DNA from: an uncultured Paracoccaceae bacterium
GTDB lineage: Bacteria > Pseudomonadota > Alphaproteobacteria > Rhodobacterales > Rhodobacteraceae
Direction: 5' to 3'
DNA: 64,000 nucleotides
Assembly (NCBI GenBank): GCA_947489705.1
Contig: CANLEQ010000005.1
Coordinates: forward strand, 160,656 to 224,655
Below, one piece after another: positions 27,614 through 35,618 of the stretch. Under the pieces are notes generated by a model. The model made no database searches. It worked only from the letters and a program-made list of their open reading frames with translations, and was not told the origin of the DNA. The position numbers and the translations under genes are program-made. Every line of letters starts with the position of its first letter. Within the stretch, counting starts at the first letter, position 1.

Positions 27614-29395
27614 TCAATGCGCGGTGGCCGTCCCTGCCCCGCGCGGGATACGCACGTTCTCGACCATCTCCTTGATCTCTTCGGGCGTGTCCTCCGTCGC
27701 GCTGGACACCGCGAAGGCTACGGCGAAGTTCAGGGCCGCGCCGATGCAGCCGATCGCCGTCGACTGGATCCCGAAGAACGAGCCTTCGATCGTGTCGGGG
27801 AAACTCTCGGTTCCCGGAATGAAGAACCACCCCTTGTGCAGGAAGATGTAGACCACCGTGAAGATGAGGCCCGTCAGCATGCCCGCCACGGCACCGACAT
27901 TGTTCACGCGGCGCGAGAAGATCCCCATCGTGAGTGCCGGGAAGATCGTCGCGGCCGCGATCCCGAAGGCGAGTGCCACGGTCTGTGCGGCGAAGCCCGG
28001 CGGGTTGAGCCCGAGCCAGGTCGCCACCGCGATGGCCGCGGCCATCGCGCCCCGCGCCCACATCAGTTCGCCCTTCTCCGAAATGCCGGGGTTGATCGAG
28101 CGTTTGATGAGGTCGTGACTGATCGCGGAGGAGATCGCCATCAGAAGACCCGCCGCCGTGGACAATGCCGCGGCCATGCCGCCCGCCGCGACGAGCGCGA
28201 CGACCCAGCCAGGAAGCTGCGCGATCTCGGGATTGGCGAGAACCAGGATGTCCGGGTTGAAGGTCACGAGCTCGTTACCCGCCAGTTCGCTCGTGCCGAG
28301 ATTGTCGAGCGCGCCACCGGCTTCGTTGTAGTACTGGAGCCGGCCGTCGCCGTTCTTGTCCTCGATCCCCAGAAGGCCGGTCGTCTCCCAATTGTCGAAC
28401 CAGACGGGCAGCTCCTCGATCGAGGCGGCTTCGGCATTCTCGGTCCCGTTCGGCCAGATCGTGTCCATGATGTTGAGCCGCGCCATCGCGCCGACCGCGG
28501 GTGCGGTGAGATAGACGATCGCGATGAAGACCAGCGCCCATCCCGCCGAAAGCCGCGCATCCGACACTTTGGGCACCGTGAAGAACCGGATGATGACATG
28601 CGGCAAGCCCGCCGTGCCGATCATCAGGGTGAGGGTGAAGAGCGTCATGTTGAGGATCGAGGAGAAGCTCTCGTCCTGCGCCGTGTAGGAGCCGAATCCC
28701 AGATCCGCGAGCGTCGCGTTGAGCGTGGTCAGCAGCGGCTCGCCGGAGCCCTCGTAGGTCGAGAAAAGACCCAGGCCCGGGATCGGGTTGCCGGTCAGCT
28801 GCAGCGAGATGAAGATGGCGGGAACGGTATAGGCGAAGACGAGCACCACGTATTGCGCGACCTGCGTGTAGGTGATCCCCTTCATGCCGCCGAGGACGGA
28901 ATAGAAGAACACCACGGCCGCCCCGATGAAGAGCCCGGTCGAGTTCGAGACCTGCAGGAACCTTGCGAAGGCCACGCCCACCCCCGTCATCTGGCCGATG
29001 ACATAGGTCAGCGACGCGATGACGAGGCAGAGCACCGCCACCAGTCGCGCCGGGCGGGAATAGAACCGGTCGCCGATGAATTCCGGCACGGTGAAGCTGC
29101 CGAACTTGCGCAGGTAGGGCGCGAGCAGGAGTGCGAGCAGGACGTAGCCGCCGGTCCACCCCATGAGATAGGCCGATGCGGTATAGCCCGAGAAGGCGAT
29201 GAGGCCGGCCATCGAGATGAACGAGGCCGCCGACATCCAGTCCGCCGCCGTGGCCATGCCGTTCATGACCGGATGGACACCTCGACCGGCCGTGTAGAAT
29301 TCCGAGGTCGATCCCGCACGGGCCCAGACCGCGATGATGATATAGAGCAGGAAGCTGCCGCCGATGACGGTGAGGTTGAGATAATACTGATCCAT
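27614..29395 (-). CDS. Sodium:solute symporter, large subunit (ActP-like, VC_2705 subfamily)
   Basis: 593 residues with about 13 membrane helices of the SSS family. N-terminal YYLNLTVIGGSFLLYIIIAVWARAGSTSEFYTAGRGVHPVMNGMATAADWMSAASFISMAGLIAFSGY (2-70) contains the conserved Na+/substrate region. C-terminal helices end near 560. A roughly 80-residue non-membrane insertion (about 305-385) carries a calcium-loop-like DKNGDGRLQYYN (346-357). Subfamily members transport acetate or other short organic acids. The partner DUF4212 gene lies 9 bp upstream, a combination diagnostic of this subfamily. Confidence 0.88.
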   Translation of the reverse strand: MDQYYLNLTVIGGSFLLYIIIAVWARAGSTSEFYTAGRGVHPVMNGMATAADWMSAASFISMAGLIAFSGYTASAYLMGWTGGYVLLALLLAPYLRKFGSFTVPEFIGDRFYSRPARLVAVLCLVIASLTYVIGQMTGVGVAFARFLQVSNSTGLFIGAAVVFFYSVLGGMKGITYTQVAQYVVLVFAYTVPAIFISLQLTGNPIPGLGLFSTYEGSGEPLLTTLNATLADLGFGSYTAQDESFSSILNMTLFTLTLMIGTAGLPHVIIRFFTVPKVSDARLSAGWALVFIAIVYLTAPAVGAMARLNIMDTIWPNGTENAEAASIEELPVWFDNWETTGLLGIEDKNGDGRLQYYNEAGGALDNLGTSELAGNELVTFNPDILVLANPEIAQLPGWVVALVAAGGMAAALSTAAGLLMAISSAISHDLIKRSINPGISEKGELMWARGAMAAAIAVATWLGLNPPGFAAQTVALAFGIAAATIFPALTMGIFSRRVNNVGAVAGMLTGLIFTVVYIFLHKGWFFIPGTESFPDTIEGSFFGIQSTAIGCIGAALNFAVAFAVSSATEDTPEEIKEMVENVRIPRGAGTATAH

Positions 29396-29404
29396 GTCCC
29401 GCCC

Positions 29405-29728
29405 CTACTCGTTTGTGCCGTATTCGCGGTCGAGCTTGTTCATTCGCCACGCGTAGAAGAAGATCAGCACCAGAAAGACCAAGATCGACCCCTGCTGGGC
29501 GAACCAGAATCCCAGATCGGTCCCTCCGACCGGTATGGCCGACAGGATCGGGCGGAACAGGATCGCACAGCCGAAGCTGACGAAGGCCCAGACGGCCAGG
29601 CATCCCAGGATGATGCGGATGTTCTTGCGCCAGTAATCGTGATCGCGCGATCGGCGCGCGGCTGTGTCGTTCGATCCGGATGGGGTGCGGTCGGATCGCC
29701 CGGCTGGCGTCCTTGGATTATTGTTCAT
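29405..29728 (-). CDS. DUF4212 protein, small subunit of Na+/solute symporter
   Basis: 107 residues. Basic N-terminus (1-33), two membrane helices (about 37-58 and 75-97) with the family pattern YWRKNIRIILGCLAVWAFVSFGCAILF...LGFWFAQQGSILVFLVLIFFYAWRMNKLD. DUF4212 proteins are always found beside the SSS large subunit and are thought to form a complex with it. Precedes the symporter gene by 9 bp. The 229 bp upstream (29729-29957) should hold the operon promoter. Confidence 0.88.
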   Translation of the reverse strand: MNNNPRTPAGRSDRTPSGSNDTAARRSRDHDYWRKNIRIILGCLAVWAFVSFGCAILFRPILSAIPVGGTDLGFWFAQQGSILVFLVLIFFYAWRMNKLDREYGTNE

Positions 29729-29957
29729 GATTTCCTCCCTCGTTGATGAAGCACGACGCTTTCCCGCGATGTGTCCGTCATCGCAGGAAGTGAGCGTGGT
29801 TTATTGCAAGTTGTCAAACCCTTCCCGCCTGCAGCTGTCCACAAAATGGAAGCGCTGCAACCATGCCGCGCGCGGAGATCGGACGAGTCGCGCTTGCGCC
29901 AACCGTCGCGGGCAAAGGATCTCGGTGAGAACGGGTCACGGATCTTCCCGCCCCCTG
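29729..29957 (-). promoter_or_regulatory. Upstream region of the symporter operon
   Basis: 229 bp without a gene, separating the sugar locus end from the symporter operon. A minus-strand TTGACA (about 29814) sits in an AT-richer patch (TTGACAACTTGCAATAAACC), but I cannot place a matching -10 at standard spacing. GGGAGGAAATC just before the DUF4212 start is its ribosome-binding site. Confidence 0.3.
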
Positions 29958-30884
29958 TCAGTCGTGAAACGGAGCGACGCGCACATGCCGTCCGAGCATG
30001 AAGGCGTCGGCCACGTGGATCAGCGGCATGGGGTCGAGATCGGACTCCGCCGCCTCGATCAACGCGCCGAACCGTTCATAGAGCGCGGGATACTCGCCCC
30101 GCCCCTCCACGGCCTGATCGACGCCGTCGATACGGAGCGTCGCGCCGCCCTCGCGCAGGTTCAAGGTGCCGTCGTCGGTGGAGACCTCGATCTGCCAGAT
30201 CTCGCCCCCCTCCTCCCGCCAGTCGAACGCCGCCTCGACGTCGATCTCGTCCGAACCGGCAAAGCTCAGATCGGCGGCGATGGGGGCCGCGCGGTTCTCG
30301 GGAAAGCTGAGCGTCGCTTTTCGCAGATACACGGGCGCGGGAAGGATCTCGGTCATGATCGACAACGCGTTGATGCCCGGATCGAACACGCCGAGCCCGC
30401 CCGGCTCCCAGATCCAGGCCTGCCCTGGATGCCATTTGCGCACATCTTCCTTCCAGTCGATGCGCACGCGCCGCACGTGCCGGTCGCGCAGCCAGTCGCG
30501 CGCCGGCGCGACCCCCGCGGCGTGGCGCGAGTGCCAGGTGGCAAAGAGGCTGACCCCCGCCTCGCGGGCCAGACGCTCGAGCGTCAGGACCTCCGCGACG
30601 GAGGCGCCGGGCGGCTTTTCCAGCATGACGTGGCGTCCGGCCCGGATCGCGGCACGCGCCGCGGCGAAGCGCGGGATCGGCGGCATGCAGAGCGACACCG
30701 CCGAAATGTCGGGACGCGCGGCCAGCAAAGCGTCGATATCGCCGTGGTTCTCGATGCCCTCGATCCCGCCCGATCCCGAGACGGTCGCCGCGAGAGCGAA
30801 CCGCGAACTGTCGGCAATTGCCGGGACGTGCTGGTCGCGGGCGATCTTGCCGACGCCGACGATGGCGATGGGCGTGGTCGTCAT
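29958..30884 (-). CDS. Gfo/Idh/MocA family sugar 1-dehydrogenase (D-galactose / L-arabinose type)
   Basis: 308 residues from the ATG at 30884 (the frame is open to 31049 but lacks similarity there). Rossmann motif IAIVGVGKIARDQHVPAI (6-23), dinucleotide-binding EKPPGAS (about 96-102) with the catalytic Lys of EKP, and HSRHAAGV (about 124-131). It closely resembles NAD(P)-dependent D-galactose or L-arabinose 1-dehydrogenase, which oxidises the sugar to its lactone in non-phosphorylative pathways. Last gene of the sugar locus, 77 bp after the permease gene. Its product would feed, via a lactonase not seen here, the arabinonate-type dehydratase at 35619-37361. Confidence 0.82.
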   Translation of the reverse strand: MTTTPIAIVGVGKIARDQHVPAIADSSRFALAATVSGSGGIEGIENHGDIDALLAARPDISAVSLCMPPIPRFAAARAAIRAGRHVMLEKPPGASVAEVLTLERLAREAGVSLFATWHSRHAAGVAPARDWLRDRHVRRVRIDWKEDVRKWHPGQAWIWEPGGLGVFDPGINALSIMTEILPAPVYLRKATLSFPENRAAPIAADLSFAGSDEIDVEAAFDWREEGGEIWQIEVSTDDGTLNLREGGATLRIDGVDQAVEGRGEYPALYERFGALIEAAESDLDPMPLIHVADAFMLGRHVRVAPFHD

Positions 30885-30961
30885 GGCCGCTCGGTCCTCG
30901 GAGCGGGCTGGAAGTCGAAACGTCTCATGCGGCGTCCTTTCTTGTCGCGCGGCGCGTGCGG

Positions 30962-31927
30962 TCAGGCCCGGATGGCCGTGGCCCGGACGAGCCCCTTCTG
31001 GAGCAGGATGAAGAGAAGCAGCAGGACACCGATCACGATCTTGGTCCACCAGCTCGACAAGGTGCCGTCGAACACGATGTAGGTCTGGATGAGGCCCATG
31101 GTCAGAACGCCGAAGAGGGTTCCAAGGACATATCCCGCCCCGCCGGTCAGAAGCGTGCCGCCGATCACCACCGCCGCGATGGCGGTAAGCTCGGTCCCGA
31201 CCGTCGCCAGCGGGTAGCCCGAACCGGTGTAGATCGAGAAGACGATCCCGGAAAGCCCCGCCATGAACCCCGAGAAGGCATAGATCCCCATCGTCGTGGG
31301 GCCGACGCGCACCCCCATCAGGCGCGCGGTCTGCTCGCCGCCGCCGAGCGCGAAGACGCCGGTCCCGAAACGGGTCCGGTGTGCGACGATCGCACCGCCC
31401 GCGACGCTGATCAGCATCACGACCCCGATCAGCGTGAAGCGCCCGCCGCCCGGCATCAGCCAGTAGGCATCCTTCAGCAGGTCGTAGAACGGATGCTGGA
31501 TCGGCACCGAACTGATCGTCAGCATATAGGACGCACCGCGCGCGAGGAACATGCCTGCCAGCGTCACGATGAAGGCCGGCATCGCGAGGACGTGGATGAT
31601 CCAGCCCATCGCCGCACCGAACGCCGTGGTCACCAGCAGCAGCAGACCGAAGACGATCAGCGGATGAAGCGGCGTATCGCGCAGCAGCACCGCGATGAAC
31701 ACACCCGAAAAGGCGATCACCGAACCCACCGAGAGGTCGATCCCGCCCGACAGGATCACCACCGTCATGCCCACCGCCACGATGCCGAGATAGGCGTTGT
31801 CGGTCAGCAGGTTTCCCGCGACGCGCGTCGACAGCATGTAGGGAAACTGGATCCAGCAGACGAGATAGGCCACCACGAAGATGCCGATGGTCGCCAGAAG
31901 CGGATAGAGGCGCGGATTGACGTTCAT
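30962..31927 (-). CDS. yjfF: Sugar ABC transporter permease, YjfF type
   Basis: 321 residues from the ATG at 31927. About nine to ten membrane helices of the RbsC/AraH family with the signature [27 protein letters not shown] (about 49-75) and GGEQTARLMGVRVGPTTMGIYAFSGFMAGLSGI. Gene order with the three upstream genes matches E. coli ytfQRT-yjfF, which imports galactofuranose; homologous systems take L-arabinofuranose. 4-bp overlap with the preceding permease gene. Confidence 0.88.
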   Translation of the reverse strand: MNVNPRLYPLLATIGIFVVAYLVCWIQFPYMLSTRVAGNLLTDNAYLGIVAVGMTVVILSGGIDLSVGSVIAFSGVFIAVLLRDTPLHPLIVFGLLLLVTTAFGAAMGWIIHVLAMPAFIVTLAGMFLARGASYMLTISSVPIQHPFYDLLKDAYWLMPGGGRFTLIGVVMLISVAGGAIVAHRTRFGTGVFALGGGEQTARLMGVRVGPTTMGIYAFSGFMAGLSGIVFSIYTGSGYPLATVGTELTAIAAVVIGGTLLTGGAGYVLGTLFGVLTMGLIQTYIVFDGTLSSWWTKIVIGVLLLLFILLQKGLVRATAIRA

Positions 31928-32946
31928 GACTTCACGTCCGGGCTGGGTTCGGGTTCGCGGCGGCGCCGCACGTTCTCTCGGACGAAATGCCAGTGATCGG
32001 CGAGGTTGGGCGATTGCAGGACGAGGATCACCAGCACCAGGGCCGCCTTGATGACGAGGTTGTATTCCGACGGAAAGCCGGCAAGCAGGATGCCGGTATC
32101 GATCGTCTGGATGATCATTGCCCCGAGCACGGAGGCCGCGACCGAGAACCGGCCCCCGAGAAGCGAGTTGCCCCCGATCACGACCGCAAGGATCGCGTCG
32201 AGCTCGAGCCAGAGGCCGGCATTGTTGGCGTCGGCGCCGCGGATATCGGCCGTGGCGATGATCCCAGCCAGAGCGGCGCAGAGCCCCGAGGCCATGTAGA
32301 CGGCGATGAGCAGGACGCTCGCATTGACGCCTGCGAGGGCCGACGCGGCGCGGTTGATCCCGATCGCCTCGACCAGCAAGCCGAGCGCCGTGCGCCGCAT
32401 GAGGACGACCGTGGCGATCGCCGCAACGATCCAGAGGATCGTCGGGACGGGTATGCCCAGCAGCGTTCCCGAGCCCAGCCAGGCGAAGGCCGGATCGGTG
32501 AAGGTCAGGATCCGCCCTTCGGTGATGAGCTGCGCGATGCCGCGCCCCGAGGTCATCAGGATCAGCGTGGCGACGATCGGCTGGATCCCGAAGATCGCCA
32601 CGAGGCATCCGTTCCACACACCGCACGCGATGCCCGCCGCAAGCGCGAGGATGATCGCCGCCCCGACGCCCCAGCCCGCCGAGATGGTCCATGCCGCGAC
32701 GGCCCCCGTAATCGCCATGACGGTGCCGACAGACAGGTCGATGCCGCGCGTGGCGATCACCAGGGTCATCCCCACCGCCAGAAGCGCCACCGGTGCCCCG
32801 CGTTTCAGAACGTCGATGACCGGGCCGGACAGGCGCCCCGCCTGATAGTCGACGCTCAGGAATTGCGGAAAGAACAGTGTCACGAGCGCGATGAGTGCCG
32901 CCAGCGTCAGAAGCTGCGGCAGGACGCGGAGAAAGGCGCGCTTCAT
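31924..32946 (-). CDS. ytfT: Sugar ABC transporter permease, YtfT type
   Basis: 340 residues from the ATG at 32946. RbsC-family permease: LLAVGMTLVIATRGIDLSVGTVMAITGAVAAW (about 54-85), GINRAASALAGVNASVLLIAVYMASGLCAALAG, and AVVIGGNSLLGGRFSVAASVLGAMIIQTID. Forms the heterodimeric channel with the YjfF-type protein. Overlaps both neighbours by 4 bp, so the three downstream genes are tightly coupled. Confidence 0.88.
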   Translation of the reverse strand: MKRAFLRVLPQLLTLAALIALVTLFFPQFLSVDYQAGRLSGPVIDVLKRGAPVALLAVGMTLVIATRGIDLSVGTVMAITGAVAAWTISAGWGVGAAIILALAAGIACGVWNGCLVAIFGIQPIVATLILMTSGRGIAQLITEGRILTFTDPAFAWLGSGTLLGIPVPTILWIVAAIATVVLMRRTALGLLVEAIGINRAASALAGVNASVLLIAVYMASGLCAALAGIIATADIRGADANNAGLWLELDAILAVVIGGNSLLGGRFSVAASVLGAMIIQTIDTGILLAGFPSEYNLVIKAALVLVILVLQSPNLADHWHFVRENVRRRREPEPSPDVKS

Positions 32947-34469
32947 CGGGCGTGGTCCCGTGCTGCGTCGGGCGCATGGTCCGAAGACGCGATGGCGCGG
33001 ACGATGGCATCCGTCGCGACCTCCTCGCCGGTGAGTTCGCGCATGTGCTTGCGGTCGCGGAGCACGATGACGCGGTCGACCACCGCGATCAGTTCGTCGA
33101 GCTCGGACGAGATCACGAGGATCGACATGCCTTCCTCTGTGATCTCCTGGATCAGGCGCAGGATCTCGGCATGCGCGCCGACATCGATGCCGCGCGTCGG
33201 CTCGTCGAGGATCAGGTACCGCGGGTTCATGGCAAGCCAGCGGGCCAGCACGACCTTCTGCTGGTTGCCGCCGGACAGGTCGCCGACGGGCTTGTCGGCA
33301 TCCGAGGTCCGGATGTCGAGTTTGGCGATGTAATCCTCCGCGATCGCGTCCTGTTCGGCGCGCGGGATCGGGCGGGTCCAGCCGCGATGCGCCTGCATCG
33401 CCAGGATGATGTTCTCGCGCACAGAAAGATCGGCGATGATGCCATGCGTCTTGCGGTCCTCGGGCGCGAAGCCGAAGCCCGCCGCGATGGCCTCGCGCGG
33501 GGTCGCGTGGCTGACCGGACCGTCCGCGTCCCGCGTCTTGCCGGTCTGGGGCGTTCTGACGCCGAACATCAGTTCCGCGGTCTCGGTCCGCCCCGAGCCC
33601 AGCAGCCCGGCAAGCCCGATCACCTCTCCCTTGCGGATCGTCAGATCGAAGGGCTCGACCACGCCAGCGCGGCCGATGCCCTCGAAGCGCAGCAATTCGG
33701 GGCGATCGTCCGCCACCGAATCCGTGGTCGCGGCCTCCTCGCTCGCCCGGTCGAGCTCGTGGCCCAGCATGTGCTCGATCAGCTTCACGCGGTCGAGATC
33801 CGCCGTCGTCTCGGTAGTGATCTTGCGGCCGTTGCGCAGCACGGTCAGCCGGTCGCAGAGCGCGAAGACCTGATCGAGGAAATGCGACACGAAGATGATC
33901 CCGAGCCCGCGGTCGCGCAGATCGCGGATCACGTCGAAGAGCATGCGCACCTCGGCCGCATCGAGGCTCGCCGTCGGCTCGTCGAGGATCAGGACCTTGC
34001 CCGACAGCGCCACGGCCCGCGCAATGGCGACGATCTGCCTGACGGCCACGGAATAGGCGCCGAGATCGCGGCCGACATCGATGTCGAGCCCGTAGCCGTC
34101 GAGCATCTCCCGTGCCAGTTCTCGCTGCGCCTTGCCGTCGACCATCCCGAAGCGCCGCGGCTCGCGGCCGAAGGTCAGGTTCTGCGCCACGGTGAGGTTC
34201 GGGAGCAGGTTCACCTCCTGATAGACGGTGCCGATGCCGAGCTCCTGCGCCTCGGAGGTCGAAGACGGCGAGATCTTTTCGCCATCCAGCCGGATCTCGC
34301 CCGCATCGCGGCGATAAGCCCCCGTCAGACACTTGATGAGGGTCGACTTCCCGGCACCGTTCTCGCCCAGCAGCGCGTGAACCTCGCCCGCGCGCAGATC
34401 GAAATCGACGCCGTCGAGCGCGCGCGTTCCGGGAAAGGACTTCGACAGGTCCCTGATCGACAGCAGCAT
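32943..34469 (-). CDS. ytfR: Sugar ABC transporter ATPase, YtfR type (two fused ABC domains)
   Basis: 508 residues from the ATG at 34469. Two ABC cassettes in tandem: domain 1 Walker [10 protein letters not shown] (about 35-43), Walker B ILDEPTASLD (about 160-169); domain 2 with degenerate Walker A GLLGSGRTET (about 287-296), signature [15 protein letters not shown] and Walker B LILDEPTRGID. This is the pattern of carbohydrate-type CUT2 ATPases (RbsA/MglA/YtfR). Overlaps ytfT by 4 bp. Confidence 0.9.
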   Translation of the reverse strand: MLLSIRDLSKSFPGTRALDGVDFDLRAGEVHALLGENGAGKSTLIKCLTGAYRRDAGEIRLDGEKISPSSTSEAQELGIGTVYQEVNLLPNLTVAQNLTFGREPRRFGMVDGKAQRELAREMLDGYGLDIDVGRDLGAYSVAVRQIVAIARAVALSGKVLILDEPTASLDAAEVRMLFDVIRDLRDRGLGIIFVSHFLDQVFALCDRLTVLRNGRKITTETTADLDRVKLIEHMLGHELDRASEEAATTDSVADDRPELLRFEGIGRAGVVEPFDLTIRKGEVIGLAGLLGSGRTETAELMFGVRTPQTGKTRDADGPVSHATPREAIAAGFGFAPEDRKTHGIIADLSVRENIILAMQAHRGWTRPIPRAEQDAIAEDYIAKLDIRTSDADKPVGDLSGGNQQKVVLARWLAMNPRYLILDEPTRGIDVGAHAEILRLIQEITEEGMSILVISSELDELIAVVDRVIVLRDRKHMRELTGEEVATDAIVRAIASSDHAPDAARDHAR

Positions 34470-34494
34470 GAATGCCTCCTCGCGGCTTCGAAGG

Positions 34495-34527
34495 ACGGCC
34501 GGACCGGGTACGTCCCGATCCGGCCGT
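34495..34527 (-). other. Long hairpin between ytfQ-like and ytfR-like genes
   Basis: 14-position stem with one mismatch (34495-34508 with 34514-34527) and 5-nt loop, 6 bp after the ytfQ-like stop. On the minus strand it is preceded by A5 and lacks a following U tract, so it looks like an mRNA 3'-end stabiliser rather than a terminator; a T5 run flanks it only in plus-strand orientation, where there is no gene. Confidence 0.65.
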
Positions 34528-34533
34528 TTTTCC

Positions 34534-35478
34534 TCAGTAGCCCAGATCCTTGCGCGCCTCGTATTCGGCCTGCGGATCGTCGTCCTGGGTATAGAGCTGC
34601 GATTCGGTCTGGATGAACTTCTCGGGCTCGGTCCCGTCGGCCCAATAAGCCTCCAGCGCATCGAAGGCGGGCCCGGCCATGTTCGGCGTCAGCTCGACCG
34701 TCGCGTTGGCGTCGCCCGCGGCCATCGCCTGGAAGATATCCGGCACCGCGTCGATCGATACGATCAGGATGTCCTCGCCGGGATTCATCCCCGCCTCGTT
34801 GATCGCCTGGATCGCGCCCAGCGCCATGTCGTCGTTATGGGCATAGAGGGCGCAGATCTCGTTGCCGCTCTCGGCCTGAAGAAAGCTCTCCATTACCTCC
34901 TTGCCGCCCGTGCGGGTGAAATCGCCGGTCTGCGAGCGGACGATCTCGATATTCTCGGCCCCCTCGATGGCGTTGCGGAAGCCCTGGGCGCGGTCGATGG
35001 CGGGCGAGGATCCGGTGGTGCCTTGCAACTCGACCACGCGGCACTCGCTGTCGCCGACCTCGTTCACCAGCCATTCGCCCGCGACTTCGCCCTCGTGGAC
35101 GAGATCCGATCCGACCGCGGTCAGATAGAGATCGTCGGGCGCATCGACCTGCCGGTCGAGCAGGACGACGGGAATGTCGGCCTGACTCGCTTCCTCAAGC
35201 ACGCTGTCCCATCCGGTCGCGACGACCGGCGCCAGCAGGATTGCGTCGACGCCCTGGGCCACGAAGGTCCGGATCGCGGCGATCTGGTTCTCCTGACGCT
35301 GCTGCGCGTCGGAGAACCGCAGGTCGATTCCACGCTCCTCGGCCTGCTGCCGCGTCAGGGTGGTCTCGGCGGCCCGCCAGCCGGATTCCGATCCGATCTG
35401 TGAAAAGCCCACTGTCTGGGCGCTCGCCATCGTCGCGCCGAAGATGCAGGCGGCGCTCATCATCAAAGTCTTCTTCAT
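34534..35478 (-). CDS. ytfQ: Sugar ABC transporter periplasmic binding protein, YtfQ type
   Basis: 314 residues from the ATG at 35478. Signal peptide MKKTLMMSAACIFGATMASAQ (1-21), then a CUT2 (ribose-binding) fold: TVGFSQIGSESGWRAAET (22-39), AQGVDAILLAPVVATGW, DIPVVLLDRQVDAP, ELQGTTGSSPAIDRAQGFRNAI, ALYAHNDDMALGAIQAI. The SQIGSESGWR and VATGWD wording is that of the galactofuranose-binding YtfQ. Substrate could equally be L-arabinofuranose given the neighbouring arabinonate dehydratase. Confidence 0.88.
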   Translation of the reverse strand: MKKTLMMSAACIFGATMASAQTVGFSQIGSESGWRAAETTLTRQQAEERGIDLRFSDAQQRQENQIAAIRTFVAQGVDAILLAPVVATGWDSVLEEASQADIPVVLLDRQVDAPDDLYLTAVGSDLVHEGEVAGEWLVNEVGDSECRVVELQGTTGSSPAIDRAQGFRNAIEGAENIEIVRSQTGDFTRTGGKEVMESFLQAESGNEICALYAHNDDMALGAIQAINEAGMNPGEDILIVSIDAVPDIFQAMAAGDANATVELTPNMAGPAFDALEAYWADGTEPEKFIQTESQLYTQDDDPQAEYEARKDLGY

Positions 35479-35534
35479 GTCTCTCTCCCTTGGTCCGTTG
35501 CGATGCCGGCACACGCGCGACGCGCGCTCCGGCC

Positions 35535-35550
35535 GTTTCGCGCGCGAAAC
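35535..35550. promoter_or_regulatory. 16-bp perfect palindrome upstream of ytfQ-like gene
   Basis: GTTTCGCGCGCGAAAC, a perfect palindrome in the 140-bp gap between the dehydratase and ytfQ-like genes, 57 bp before the latter's start. The form and place suggest an operator for a LacI/GntR-like regulator of the importer, which is an inference. An identical copy lies inside pstC (12312-12327), which weakens a simple operator reading. Confidence 0.4.
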
Positions 35551-35618
35551 ATCCGCGTGCGCGCGTTCCTCACCCTCTCTTTCGTTCCTCCTCTCCTCGC
35601 GACCGGATGGCCGTGACG

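Noticed and set aside
27617..29746. 709-residue open frame on the plus strand, antisense to the symporter genes
   Set aside because: Its product is low-complexity Arg/Asp/Glu/His-rich with no recognisable domain, as expected opposite a GC-rich gene. The minus strand codes a clear SSS symporter and DUF4212 protein.
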